Assembly (NCBI GenBank): GCA_937911935.1
Contig: CALDQH010000014.1
Span: 1 to 17,824 of the forward strand
DNA: 17,824 bases
Direction: 5' to 3'
From: an uncultured Bacteroidales bacterium
Lineage (GTDB): Bacteria > Bacteroidota > Bacteroidia > Bacteroidales > Paludibacteraceae
Part shown: positions 7,111 through 14,887 of the stretch, piece after piece
How positions within the stretch are numbered: position 1 is the stretch's first letter
Layout of the letters: each line of letters opens with the position of its first letter
Position numbers and translations under genes: made by a program
The notes under the pieces: generated by a model
What the model was told of the DNA's origin: nothing
Database searches by the model: none
What the model saw: the letters and a program-made list of their open reading frames with translations, nothing else

Positions 7111-7499
7111 AACGAGAATTACCTATTTTGTGGTTGAGTTGTATTGGTAGTGAATTGGTGATTACCTTGATTCATCAGTTTATTTTCCAAGCACCCTACC
7201 AAAGATTTTATCTACTGATTCCCCTGCTGTTTATGGGTATTGAGTGGATTTATTACGAAATTGAGCAATATGCTCGCAAACAAACAAACCAAGCAAAAGC
7301 AACCCAGGTTTATATGATATATAAAACCGTTAAGTTGTTGATTACCTTGGCTGTTGTATTGGGATTGGCTTTTCTGATGCCGCAAGTTGGCGTAGCATTT
7401 TTTATCCGATTGGTAGCCGTATATTTGATTACATTGATTGTAGAAACAAAGATGGCTATGGCATGGATGCTTGATAAAACCAATAAGAAAAACGAATGA
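7107..7499 (+). CDS. small four-helix membrane protein in the atp operon (AtpI-like position)
   Basis: A 130-residue protein with four likely membrane helices at about 8-28, 33-53, 70-91 and 94-118, and a basic C-terminus (KTNKKNE). It overlaps atpC by 4 bases and atpB by 4 bases, so it is translationally coupled to both. No catalytic motif is seen. Its place directly before the a and c subunit genes is where other bacteria carry atpI, which helps assemble the c-ring or insert Fo subunits, and the size is similar. Sequence resemblance to AtpI is not obvious to the eye, so the assembly role is inferred from position and topology only. A gene of this type occupies the same slot in other Bacteroidales operons. 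Confidence 0.8.
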   Translation: MKRELPILWLSCIGSELVITLIHQFIFQAPYQRFYLLIPLLFMGIEWIYYEIEQYARKQTNQAKATQVYMIYKTVKLLITLAVVLGLAFLMPQVGVAFFIRLVAVYLITLIVETKMAMAWMLDKTNKKNE

Positions 7500-8551
7500 G
7501 ACAGTTAAAATACATACTGCTTTTGTGTACGATGCTATTGTGCCCTGTGGTCATAGCATCCGAATCGGCACACGAGGAAAATACTTTTCAACCCGTATCG
7601 TTTCTGTTTGGCCACGTGGGCGATGGATATGATTTTCACATTACCGAAATAAACGGACATCCCATTTCGGTACCCCTATTGGTAATTGCCCACAGCGAAG
7701 AAAGAGGTTGGTTTGTCTTTTCATCCAGTCATGTCGCTCACGGACACCAATACGAAAATTTCTACATTGCCAAAGGTGGAGATTACGACGGAAAGTTGGT
7801 AGAAATCAATAGCAAAGGCGAAGTGGTAAGGCCTTTTGACCTTTCTATCACTAAAAACGTATTTGCTATTTTATTATCGAGCGCTATCTTATTAGGCATC
7901 TTTATCCCCATGGCAAAAGCCTATAAAAAGCGTCCATTGGGCGTTCCCAGCAAAGGATATAGTTTAATGGAAGTAGTGATTAACTACATCGAAGACGATG
8001 TGATTAAACCCGCTTTAGGAGATAATTACCTTCGCTTTTCGCCCTACCTTTTAACAGTATTTTTCTTTATTCTGTTAAACAACTTGATGGGCTTGGTTCC
8101 TATTTTCCCATTCGGAGCGAATCTAACTGGCAATATATCAGTTACCTTTGTTTTGGCTCTGTTTACCTATTTAGTAACCAACTTATGCGGAACACGCGAA
8201 TATTACAAAGAAGTTCTTTGGCCAGATGTGCCTACTTGGTTAAAATTCCCACTTCCGCTCATGCCTATTATTGAGATTATATCTACCCTAACCAAACCGA
8301 TTGCCTTGATGATTCGTTTGTTTGCGAACATTTTGGCAGGTCACCTTATTATTATGGTATTGATGGCACTCATCTTTATCATTACCCTAAGCATGGGTGC
8401 AGTGGTAGGTGGAGCAACCGCAGTGGTTTCTATTTTGTTCTCTATATTTATGTACTGCTTGGAACTATTAGTAGCCTTTATCCAAGCATACGTATTTACC
8501 ATGCTTTCTGCCACCTTTATTGGTATGGCACAAGTAAAAGAACATCATTAA
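7496..8551 (+). CDS. atpB: F1Fo ATP synthase subunit a
   Basis: A 351-residue Fo membrane subunit forming the ion half-channels. It begins with a cleavable-looking signal peptide (hydrophobic 5-20, then ASES). Residues 25-118 form an extra soluble domain, presumably periplasmic, and the conserved membrane part starts near 120. The essential arginine is Arg274 in KPIALMIRLFAN, matching E. coli Arg210; AGHLI follows, and the last helix has ELLVAFIQAYVF with Gln330. The E. coli protein has 271 residues; the excess is the N-terminal domain, which is usual in Bacteroidota. Start ATG overlaps the preceding stop (ATGA). A 170-base structured and repetitive gap separates it from atpE. Confidence 0.97.
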   Translation: MRQLKYILLLCTMLLCPVVIASESAHEENTFQPVSFLFGHVGDGYDFHITEINGHPISVPLLVIAHSEERGWFVFSSSHVAHGHQYENFYIAKGGDYDGKLVEINSKGEVVRPFDLSITKNVFAILLSSAILLGIFIPMAKAYKKRPLGVPSKGYSLMEVVINYIEDDVIKPALGDNYLRFSPYLLTVFFFILLNNLMGLVPIFPFGANLTGNISVTFVLALFTYLVTNLCGTREYYKEVLWPDVPTWLKFPLPLMPIIEIISTLTKPIALMIRLFANILAGHLIIMVLMALIFIITLSMGAVVGGATAVVSILFSIFMYCLELLVAFIQAYVFTMLSATFIGMAQVKEHH

Positions 8552-8555
8552 TATC

Positions 8556-8624
8556 GCATTGCTGGCGCAATGCTCCGGTAATTCGGAGATTTGGTGATTA
8601 TTCGTACTTCGTACTCATCAGTAC
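8556..8624 (+). other. cluster of short hairpins between atpB and atpE
   Basis: Directly after the atpB stop there are short perfect inverted repeats: GCATTG/CAATGC (8556-8573, loop 6), CTCCG/CGGAG (8573-8588, loop 6), GTAC/GTAC (8604-8614) and GTAC/GTAC (8611-8624). None is followed by a T run, so they are not terminators. They may mark an RNA processing or stabilising point before the ring-subunit gene. Confidence 0.5.
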
Positions 8625-8635
8625 GTCGGTGAGTC

Positions 8636-8697
8636 GACTAAACAACTAAAGTTGCGAGCGAAGCGAACTAAACGACTAAACGACTAAACAACTAAAC
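8636..8697 (+). repeat. octamer tandem repeat upstream of atpE, consensus RACTAAAC
   Basis: Phased octamers GACTAAAC (8636), AACTAAAG (8644), AACTAAAC (8666), GACTAAAC (8674 and 8682) and AACTAAAC (8690). They are interrupted once by a segment containing CGAGCGAAGCG (8655-8665), whose reverse complement occurs at 4052-4062 next to the purC array. The tract ends 24 bases before the atpE ATG. Confidence 0.85.
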
Positions 8698-8721
8698 AAT
8701 AAACACTTAACACTTATCATT

Positions 8722-8976
8722 ATGTTATCAGTAATTCTTCAAGCCGCCGTTGCAGGCGCATCGTTAGCTAAATTAGGTGCAAGTATTGGTGCTGCTATCG
8801 CTATTTTGGGTGCCGGTATGGGTATTGGTAAAATCGGTTCTGCCGCTATGGAAGCCATTGCTCGTCAACCCGAAGCAGCAGGTGACATCCGTTCGAGTAT
8901 GATTTTGGCAGCAGCCCTTATCGAAGGTGTAACCTTGTTTGCTATCATCACTTGCGTATTGGCTATCCTATTGTAA
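8722..8976 (+). CDS. atpE: F1Fo ATP synthase subunit c
   Basis: An 84-residue ring subunit with two membrane helices (about 12-36 and 58-83) joined by the conserved polar loop ARQPEAAGD (47-55) that contacts gamma and epsilon. The ion-carrying carboxylate is Glu68 in ALIEGVTLFA. In Na+-type rings a Gln lies in helix 1 and Ser-Thr follows the Glu; here the matching positions are Ile35 and Gly69-Val70. A proton-coupled ring is therefore predicted. The glycine-rich first helix (GAGMGIGKIGS) is typical. The gene stands between two non-coding gaps with hairpins and repeats, in an otherwise tightly packed operon, which may let its high copy number be set separately. Confidence 0.97.
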   Translation: MLSVILQAAVAGASLAKLGASIGAAIAILGAGMGIGKIGSAAMEAIARQPEAAGDIRSSMILAAALIEGVTLFAIITCVLAILL

Positions 8977-9003
8977 AAGGAACGACAAAAACAAGTCCCT
9001 TAT

Positions 9004-9050
9004 GAGAGTGAATTAAAGGGATACGTTAATGAATCCCTTTAATAACTCTC
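9004..9050 (+). other. long stem-loop between atpE and atpF
   Basis: GAGAGT (9004-9009) pairs with ACTCTC (9045-9050), and ATTAAAGGGAT (9012-9022) with ATCCCTTTAAT (9033-9043), leaving a 10-base loop. The stem is long and nearly perfect, but the following bases are A-rich rather than T-rich. It is therefore more likely to stabilise or delimit the 3' end of an atpE message than to terminate transcription. Confidence 0.7.
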
Positions 9051-9075
9051 AATAAAAAAAACAAAAACAAAGATT

Positions 9076-9573
9076 ATGAATCTATTCTTACCGGATTCCG
9101 GATTAGTAATATGGATGCTGTTGGCATTTTCGATTGTATTTTTTGTGTTAGCAAAATTTGCATGGCCAACCATTTTATCTTCGCTTAAAGAGCGCGAGGA
9201 TCACATTACTACTTCGCTAAAAAAAGCAGAAGAAGCGGCACAATCGTTGGCTGGTTTGGAAGAAAAAGGCAAAGCAATCATTGCTCAAGCACAAGAGAAA
9301 CAAATGCAAATGGTTAAAGAAACCAAGCAATTGAGCGATAAAATGATTGCAGAAGCTAAAAATCAAGCCAAAGCAGAAGCCCAACAAATAATTGACAATG
9401 CACGCGAGCAAATTGCCAAAGAAAAAGCACAAGCCATTGCCGAAATTCGTAGCGAAGTGGCTGCCCTATCCATTGGCATGGCCGAAAAGATTTTGCGCAA
9501 AGAATTAGAAAACAAAAAAGCGCAAGAACAATACATTGAACGTTTGCTCAAAGAAAACGTTAGCGCATCATGA
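9076..9573 (+). CDS. atpF: F1Fo ATP synthase subunit b
   Basis: A 165-residue peripheral-stalk subunit. One N-terminal membrane helix (about 8-29, LVIWMLLAFSIVFFVLAKF) is followed by KEREDHI and a long highly charged coiled coil (about 35-160) rich in Ala, Lys, Glu and Gln. This is the standard architecture, and the length is close to the usual 156 or so. It anchors F1 to Fo and binds delta through its C-terminus. The ATG at 9076 follows an A-rich leader. The stop overlaps the atpH start by 4 bases (ATGA at 9570-9573). Antisense open frames over this gene are by-products of its composition. Confidence 0.95.
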   Translation: MNLFLPDSGLVIWMLLAFSIVFFVLAKFAWPTILSSLKEREDHITTSLKKAEEAAQSLAGLEEKGKAIIAQAQEKQMQMVKETKQLSDKMIAEAKNQAKAEAQQIIDNAREQIAKEKAQAIAEIRSEVAALSIGMAEKILRKELENKKAQEQYIERLLKENVSAS

Positions 9574-10106
9574 ATCACGGAAAAATATCCATACGATACG
9601 CCAAAGCGCTATTAGGTAGTGCAACAGAACAAAAGGTAGCCGATAAGGTGTACAACAACATGTGTACCTTAGAGCAGTCTTTTCGTCAGTTTGCTACCCT
9701 ACAACAGGTTTTGGACAATCCATCGGTCAAAGCTTCCGAAAAAATCGGCATCCTTAAAATGGCATGTGGCAAAGACATCCATGCTCTTACAGCCACTTTT
9801 ATCGACTTTGTTCAAAAACAAGGTAGAATTAGTCAGATACAGTGGATGGCATTGACGTACCAAGATTTGTATCGTAAAACAAAAAACACGGTCATTACCA
9901 ACTTAACCAGCGCTGTACAACTACCCACCGATTTACAAAACAAGATTGTAGCGTGGATAGAAAAAATTCGAGGTGTTAAAGTGGAATTACGTACCGAAAT
10001 TAACCCTGACATCATTGGCGGTTATATTATCGATATTGATAACAACCGTTTGGATGCCAGCATTAGTGGACAATTATCAAAATTAAACAAATATGCCGGA
10101 CATTAA
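9570..10106 (+). CDS. atpH: F1Fo ATP synthase subunit delta
   Basis: A 178-residue OSCP/delta subunit that joins the b stalk to the top of the F1 alpha ring. The N-terminal helical domain begins ISIRYAKALLGSA (6-18), matching the family's RYAxAL start. The C-terminal region has the family motif IIGGYIIDIDNNRLDASISG near 148-167, after LRTEINPD. Length agrees with E. coli (177). It overlaps atpF by 4 bases and atpA by 14 bases, so translation is coupled on both sides. Confidence 0.95.
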   Translation: MNHGKISIRYAKALLGSATEQKVADKVYNNMCTLEQSFRQFATLQQVLDNPSVKASEKIGILKMACGKDIHALTATFIDFVQKQGRISQIQWMALTYQDLYRKTKNTVITNLTSAVQLPTDLQNKIVAWIEKIRGVKVELRTEINPDIIGGYIIDIDNNRLDASISGQLSKLNKYAGH

Positions 10107-11679
10107 ACCCAGTGAAATTTCGAGCGTGTTGCAAATGCAACTTGACGGCTATAAAAACCAACTCGAATTTGAAGAAATAGGTAAAGTACTTCAAGTAAGC
10201 GACGGTGTTGCCCGTGTTTACGGCTTAAACAAAGTTCAATCTAACGAATTGGTTGAATTTGAAAACGGCACCAAAGGTATCGTACTTAACTTGGAAGAAG
10301 ACAACGTTGGTGTGGTGTTATTAGGCCCTACACAAGATATCAAAGAAGGTTTCGTGGTGCGTCGTACCAAACGCATCGCATCTATCATGGCAGGCGAAGG
10401 TATGCTAGGACGTGTTATTAACGTTCTTGGCGAACCCATCGATGGCAAAGGAGCTATTTCGGGCGAACGTTACGAGATGCCTTTGGAGCGTAAAGCACCA
10501 GGCGTTATCTACCGTCAACCCGTAAAAGAACCCCTACAAACAGGTATCAAAGCCATTGACGCCATGATTCCCATTGGTCGTGGTCAACGTGAGTTAATCA
10601 TTGGCGACAGACAAACGGGTAAAACGGCTATTGCGATTGATACCATTATCAACCAAAAGGAAAACTTTAAAAAAGGTGAACCTATTTATTGTATTTATGT
10701 AGGTATTGGTCAAAAGGGTTCGACCATTGCCAACTTGGTACAAACATTGGAAGAAAATGGTGCAATGGAATATACCATTGTCGTATCGGCTACTGCATCA
10801 GATCCTGCTGCTATGCAATTCTATGCTCCTTTTGCTGGTGTTGCCATTGCAGAATATTTCCGCGACACAGGTCGTCATGCGCTAATTATCTACGATGATT
10901 TATCGAAACAAGCTGTAGCTTATCGTGAAGTATCGTTGATTTTGCGTCGTCCACCCGGTCGTGAAGCTTATCCTGGTGATATTTTCTACCTTCACTCTCG
11001 TTTGTTGGAACGTGCTGCCAAAGTAATCAAAAACGACAAAGTTGCACAATCCATGAACGACCTGCCAGAATCGCTAAAAGGCATGGTAAAAGGTGGTGGT
11101 TCTATTACTGCCCTACCTATTATCGAAACGCAAGCAGGTGACGTTTCTGCCTACATTCCAACCAACGTAATTTCAATTACAGACGGACAAATTTTCTTGG
11201 AATCGACCTTGTTTAACTCGGGTGTGCGACCTGCTATTAACGTGGGTATCTCCGTATCGCGTGTAGGCGGTAGTGCTCAAATTAAGTCCATGAAAAAAGT
11301 AGCGGGAACTTTAAAATTAGACCAAGCTCAATACCGCGAATTGGAAGCTTTCTCTAAATTTGGAGCCGAAGTAGATGCAGCTACAAAAATCGTACTTGAC
11401 AAGGGCGCGAAGAACGTAGAAATTCTTAAACAAGGAAGATATTCGCCACTAACAGTAGAACAACAAATTGCTATTATCTACTGCGGAACCAATGGTTTGC
11501 TTGCCGATGTTCCATTAGATAAAGTAGGCGAATTTGAAAAGAATTTCTTGGAAATTATCGAGAACAAACACAAAGAAACTGTATTAGAACCATTGAAAAA
11601 TGGTCAATTAACAGACGAAATCGAAAGCATCTTACGCAGTGAAGCTGCTGCCCTATCGGCTGGCTATAAAAACAACTAA
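10093..11679 (+). CDS. atpA: F1Fo ATP synthase subunit alpha
   Basis: A 528-residue non-catalytic nucleotide-binding F1 subunit. Walker A GDRQTGKT is at 171-178, LIIYDDLSKQAVAYR at about 264-278, and the arginine finger Arg390 is in SVSRVGGSAQ. PTNVISITDGQIFLE is at 356-370. It is a little longer than E. coli alpha (513), partly through a slightly enlarged stretch near 311-336 (KNDKVAQSMNDLPESLKG). The ATG lies inside the 3' end of atpH, giving a 14-base overlap, and it starts the expected N-terminal helix. atpG follows after 8 bases. Confidence 0.98.
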   Translation: MPDIKPSEISSVLQMQLDGYKNQLEFEEIGKVLQVSDGVARVYGLNKVQSNELVEFENGTKGIVLNLEEDNVGVVLLGPTQDIKEGFVVRRTKRIASIMAGEGMLGRVINVLGEPIDGKGAISGERYEMPLERKAPGVIYRQPVKEPLQTGIKAIDAMIPIGRGQRELIIGDRQTGKTAIAIDTIINQKENFKKGEPIYCIYVGIGQKGSTIANLVQTLEENGAMEYTIVVSATASDPAAMQFYAPFAGVAIAEYFRDTGRHALIIYDDLSKQAVAYREVSLILRRPPGREAYPGDIFYLHSRLLERAAKVIKNDKVAQSMNDLPESLKGMVKGGGSITALPIIETQAGDVSAYIPTNVISITDGQIFLESTLFNSGVRPAINVGISVSRVGGSAQIKSMKKVAGTLKLDQAQYRELEAFSKFGAEVDAATKIVLDKGAKNVEILKQGRYSPLTVEQQIAIIYCGTNGLLADVPLDKVGEFEKNFLEIIENKHKETVLEPLKNGQLTDEIESILRSEAAALSAGYKNN

Positions 11680-11687
11680 ACAATTAA

Positions 11688-12578
11688 ATGGCATCTTTAA
11701 AAGAAATACGTGCGCGCATTCTCTCGGTAAACTCTACCAAGAAGATTACGTCTGCCATGAAGATGGTATCGGCTGCCAAATTGCATAAATCGGAAGAAAA
11801 CACCTTGCGTTTTATTCCTTACAAGCAAAAACTTACCGATATACTCACTCAATATTTGAGTAATATCGAACCTGGTACGGTACAAATTCCACTAGCAGAA
11901 AAGCGCGAAGTAAAACGTGCCAGCATTGTATGTATATCGTCCAATAGCGGTTTGTGTGGTGTCTTTAACAGCAACGTAAACAAATTATTAAACGAGGCTA
12001 TAAGCAAATATCAAGCACAAAACGTTTCGGTATCAATCTACCCTATTGGCAAAAAAATAAGTGATTATGTACGTAAATTAGGTTATCCTGTTACCATCGA
12101 TTGTAATGATTTATGCGACAAACCATCCTACGAACAGGCTTGCACAGTAATCCAACCTTTGGTACAACAATACCTAAACCAAGAAATTGACGAATTGATT
12201 CTTTTGTACAACCATCACAAAAATGCTGCGTCACAAATTCCTACTAACGAGGTATTATTACCGTTAAGTACAGAGGTTACAGAACCTGTTCAGGGATTAA
12301 ACAAAGACAACCAAAACTTGTTATACATAACAGAACCTAATGTAGAAACGGTTATCAACCAGTTGGTTCCCAATGTAATAAGAATGCGCTTCTACGCCGC
12401 CATCATGGATTCTACCACTGCCGAACACGGTGCCAGAACAACCGCTATGCAAGTAGCATCTGATAATGCCAGCAAGATGATAGAAACCATTACCCAACAA
12501 TACAACCGCGCTCGTCAAGAGGTAATTACCAACGAGCTGTTAGATATTGTAGGCGGTTCGGAAGCCTTGAGAAATTAA
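11688..12578 (+). CDS. atpG: F1Fo ATP synthase subunit gamma
   Basis: The 296-residue central rotor shaft. The N-terminal helix contains IRARILSVNSTKKITSAMKM (7-26) and the C-terminal helix ARQEVITNELLDIVGGSEAL, both hallmarks of gamma; together they form the coiled coil inside the alpha-beta ring. SSNSGLCGVFN near 88-98 corresponds to the conserved SDRGLCGxxN stretch of the Rossmann-like domain. It is the last operon gene, and a clear terminator begins 13 bases after the stop. Confidence 0.96.
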   Translation: MASLKEIRARILSVNSTKKITSAMKMVSAAKLHKSEENTLRFIPYKQKLTDILTQYLSNIEPGTVQIPLAEKREVKRASIVCISSNSGLCGVFNSNVNKLLNEAISKYQAQNVSVSIYPIGKKISDYVRKLGYPVTIDCNDLCDKPSYEQACTVIQPLVQQYLNQEIDELILLYNHHKNAASQIPTNEVLLPLSTEVTEPVQGLNKDNQNLLYITEPNVETVINQLVPNVIRMRFYAAIMDSTTAEHGARTTAMQVASDNASKMIETITQQYNRARQEVITNELLDIVGGSEALRN

Positions 12579-12590
12579 CAATTCGAACGT

Positions 12591-12634
12591 AAAAGTTGCA
12601 CAAAATTTTAAATAATGTGCAACTTTTTGTTTTT
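12591..12634 (+). terminator. intrinsic terminator of the atp operon
   Basis: AAAAGTTGCACA (12591-12602) and TGTGCAACTTTT (12616-12627) form a perfect 12-base-pair stem with a 13-base loop, followed by TGTTTTTTT. The T run overlaps the -33 region of the promoter of the next gene. Confidence 0.93.
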
Positions 12635-12659
12635 TTATCAATAATTATACGTATCTTTG
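12626..12659 (+). promoter_or_regulatory. Bacteroidota-type promoter for the acyl-CoA synthetase gene
   Basis: TTTG at 12626-12629 and TATCTTTG at 12652-12659, spaced by 22 bases, fit the phylum consensus. The -7 octamer is identical to that before rfbA. The ATG lies 22 bases after the box. Confidence 0.7.
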
Positions 12660-12681
12660 GAAGTTTTTAAAATACATTAAC

Positions 12682-14442
12682 ATGAAAATAACTCGACTCT
12701 TTGATTTATTACCTCATTACAAAGAGGTAAAACCAGATCAACAAGTTGCTTTAGCATGCAAAAGAGATGGTAAGTGGATTAACTACAGTATTGACGATTA
12801 CATTGAACAAGTCAATTATGTTAGTGCCGGTTTACTATCATTAGGCGTAAAAAAAGAAGATAAAATTGCCATCATCAGTTCAAATCGTCCTGAATACAAC
12901 ATTTTGGACATGGGTATTATGCAAATTGGCGCCATTCCTGTGCCCATCTACCCTACCATTAGCGAATCTGATTATCAGTACATCCTAAATCACGCCGAAA
13001 TTAAATATGTATTTGCCGAAGGCGAAGAATTATTGCGTAAAATCGAGCATATTTTGCCCGAGGTACCATCGCTTAAAGGTATCTACACCTTTATCGACCG
13101 TGGTCGTCATAACTACCTTAGCCAATTGTTGGAAGCAGGTAAAGCTAATTTAGATCTTGCAAAAATTGAAGCCATCAAGGCTACTATCAAAGAGGACGAT
13201 TTGGCATGTATCATTTACACTTCGGGTACAACTGGTGTTCCCAAAGGGGTTATGCTTATGCATAGCAACTTTGTGAATCAAATCATGAGTGTACAACACA
13301 TCTTGAATCCACGCGATACCAAGGCACTTAGTTTCTTGCCCATGTGCCATGCATACGAAAAAATGTTGCTATACGTTTATCAATATGCTGGATTGTCTAT
13401 TTATTATGCAGAGAATTTGGGTACCATTGGCGAAAACATCAAAGAAGTAAACCCCAACATTATGTGCTGTGTGCCTCGTTTGTTGGAAAAAATTTACAGC
13501 AAACTATACTCGGCAGGCAAAAAACTACCTGCAGGCAAACGTCAATTGTACTATTGGGCATTCGATTTAGCCATGAAATACAACATCGAAGGCAATAGCG
13601 CATGGTACAAATCGCAATACAAAATTGCAGACAAATTGATTTACAGCCAACTTCGCAAAGCTATTGGCGGCGATTGGGACGTAATTGTTTCGGGTAGTGC
13701 TGCTATTCAACCTCAATTGGTATCGTTCTTTACTGCTATTGGCATGCCTATCTTTGAAGGATACGGACTAACTGAAACATCGCCCGTTATTGCAGTAAGC
13801 AACCGCGAACCTCACGGATGCTGTGCAGGAACTGTTGGTTTCCCCATTGCTGGTGTCGAAGTTAAAATTGTAGAAAATAACGAAATTGTTTGTCGTGGAC
13901 ATAACGTTATGAAAGGCTACTACAAAGCACCTGATTTAACTGCAGAAGCTATCGACAAAGAAGGTTGGTTCCATACTGGCGATACGGGTGTCATCACCGA
14001 ATACGGACAATTAAAGATAACGGGTCGTTTAAAAAGTATCTTCAAAACATCTATGGGTAAATACGTAAACCCATTCTTGTTAGAAGAAAAAATGGTACAA
14101 TCTAACTTTATCGATTCTATCATGGTGGTGGGCGAAAACCAAAAATTCTGTGCTGCCCTCATTGCTCCCGACTTTACTTTCTTGAGAAACTGGGCTAAAT
14201 TGCACGATATTGAATATACCACCAACCAAGAAATGGTTAAACATCCACGTGTACGTAGCCGTATTGGCGAAGAAATCAAAAAATACAACGCTCATTTTGG
14301 CGATACCGAAAAAATCAAGAAATTTGAATTGGTACCCGACGAATGGACCGTTAAGAATGGTTTGCTAACGCCTACCCTAAAAATTAAACGTAAACAAGTA
14401 GCCGAACGCTACCAAGCAGAAATAGATAGCTTGTTTGCGTAA
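12682..14442 (+). CDS. AMP-forming long-chain acyl-CoA synthetase
   Basis: A 586-residue ANL-superfamily adenylating enzyme. It activates a fatty acid with ATP to acyl-AMP and transfers the acyl group to CoA. The phosphate-binding motif YTSGTTGVPKGV is at 179-190, FLPMCHAYEK at about 218-227, EGYGLTETSPV near 358-368, and GWFHTGDTG near 428-436. The C-terminal LTPTLKIKR carries the conserved adenylation lysine. The length and the FLPMCHAYE type motif fit long-chain fatty acid-CoA ligases (FadD15/FACL-like, common in Bacteroidota) better than acetyl-CoA synthetases. It is monocistronic, between the atp terminator and a bidirectional terminator. Chain-length preference cannot be read from sequence. 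Confidence 0.94.
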   Translation: MKITRLFDLLPHYKEVKPDQQVALACKRDGKWINYSIDDYIEQVNYVSAGLLSLGVKKEDKIAIISSNRPEYNILDMGIMQIGAIPVPIYPTISESDYQYILNHAEIKYVFAEGEELLRKIEHILPEVPSLKGIYTFIDRGRHNYLSQLLEAGKANLDLAKIEAIKATIKEDDLACIIYTSGTTGVPKGVMLMHSNFVNQIMSVQHILNPRDTKALSFLPMCHAYEKMLLYVYQYAGLSIYYAENLGTIGENIKEVNPNIMCCVPRLLEKIYSKLYSAGKKLPAGKRQLYYWAFDLAMKYNIEGNSAWYKSQYKIADKLIYSQLRKAIGGDWDVIVSGSAAIQPQLVSFFTAIGMPIFEGYGLTETSPVIAVSNREPHGCCAGTVGFPIAGVEVKIVENNEIVCRGHNVMKGYYKAPDLTAEAIDKEGWFHTGDTGVITEYGQLKITGRLKSIFKTSMGKYVNPFLLEEKMVQSNFIDSIMVVGENQKFCAALIAPDFTFLRNWAKLHDIEYTTNQEMVKHPRVRSRIGEEIKKYNAHFGDTEKIKKFELVPDEWTVKNGLLTPTLKIKRKQVAERYQAEIDSLFA

Positions 14443-14462
14443 TTGCTACGATTGCTATACAG

Positions 14463-14496
14463 AAAAGAGGTGACTAAGCTTAGTCACCTCTTTTTT
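14463..14496 (+). terminator. bidirectional intrinsic terminator between convergent genes
   Basis: Bases 14463-14494 are a perfect palindrome centred on AAGCTT, with GAGGTGACT/AGTCACCTC arms. The outer sequence is A-rich on the left and T6 on the right, so it can stop the acyl-CoA synthetase transcript on the plus strand and the transferase transcript on the minus strand. Confidence 0.92.
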
Positions 14497-14585
14497 ATGC
14501 GCTTTCCCTTTTCAGGAGCCAATGCCGCCAAGGCTACTAACACATTACTGCATACCACGTGTAAAAATAGAGAGACCTATCAAGG

Positions 14586-14867
14586 TTATTCTAAAGAAGT
14601 TAAATCTTGCAACGCATTGTTAGTCTCGACCAAGGATTTGGTTTTGTGGATGCAAAGGAGTTGTTCTTTTTCCAATATGAGATTGGTTGGGAATTGTTCC
14701 AGAGTGTACAAGCCACATACTTTTTCTAACAAGGTGTGATTGTATACACTTATCTGAATAATAGACACAACGCCTTGTTTGCATTTTGCTATTGTTTTGT
14801 CTGAGCAAACGGAAAAGCGGTAGCGTTTATTAGATTTTCCTATTAGGGTTACTTTTGCGTTTAACAT
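14586..14867 (-). CDS. hypothetical protein of 93 residues
   Basis: An ORF starting 20 bases after the phosphoethanolamine-transferase-like gene on the same strand, so it could be the second gene of that transcript. The product has alternating hydrophobic patterns, several cysteines and a mixed charge profile (start MLNAKVTLIGKSNKRYRFSV, end NALQDLTSLE). There is no signal peptide, membrane helix or recognised motif. It looks more protein-like than the antisense frames elsewhere in the window, and it fills a gap that otherwise holds nothing, but I do not recognise a family. Some 90 bases further on is the bidirectional terminator. It may be non-coding. Confidence 0.4.
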   Translation of the reverse strand: MLNAKVTLIGKSNKRYRFSVCSDKTIAKCKQGVVSIIQISVYNHTLLEKVCGLYTLEQFPTNLILEKEQLLCIHKTKSLVETNNALQDLTSLE

Positions 14868-14887
14868 AGTATGGAGGGTTAAAATTA

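Noticed and set aside
8722..8976. Na+-coupled ATP synthase ring
   Set aside because: The Na+-type Gln in helix 1 and the Ser/Thr after the carboxylate are replaced by Ile35 and Gly69-Val70, which argues for protons.
9004..9050. Stem-loop after atpE as an intrinsic terminator
   Set aside because: The bases after the stem are AATAAAAAAAA on the plus strand, with no T run, and the operon clearly continues.
9217..9578. Antisense open frames over atpF
   Set aside because: They are caused by the Ala/Lys/Gln-rich coiled-coil codons on the plus strand and give low-complexity Cys/Phe-rich products.
13920..14288. 122-codon minus-strand frame inside the acyl-CoA synthetase gene
   Set aside because: It lies entirely within a clear full-length gene with conserved motifs; the antisense product has no recognisable features.
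14443..14739. 98-codon plus-strand frame directly after the acyl-CoA synthetase
   Set aside because: It starts at an ATT codon immediately after a stop and runs through the bidirectional terminator; nothing in the translation looks like a protein family.
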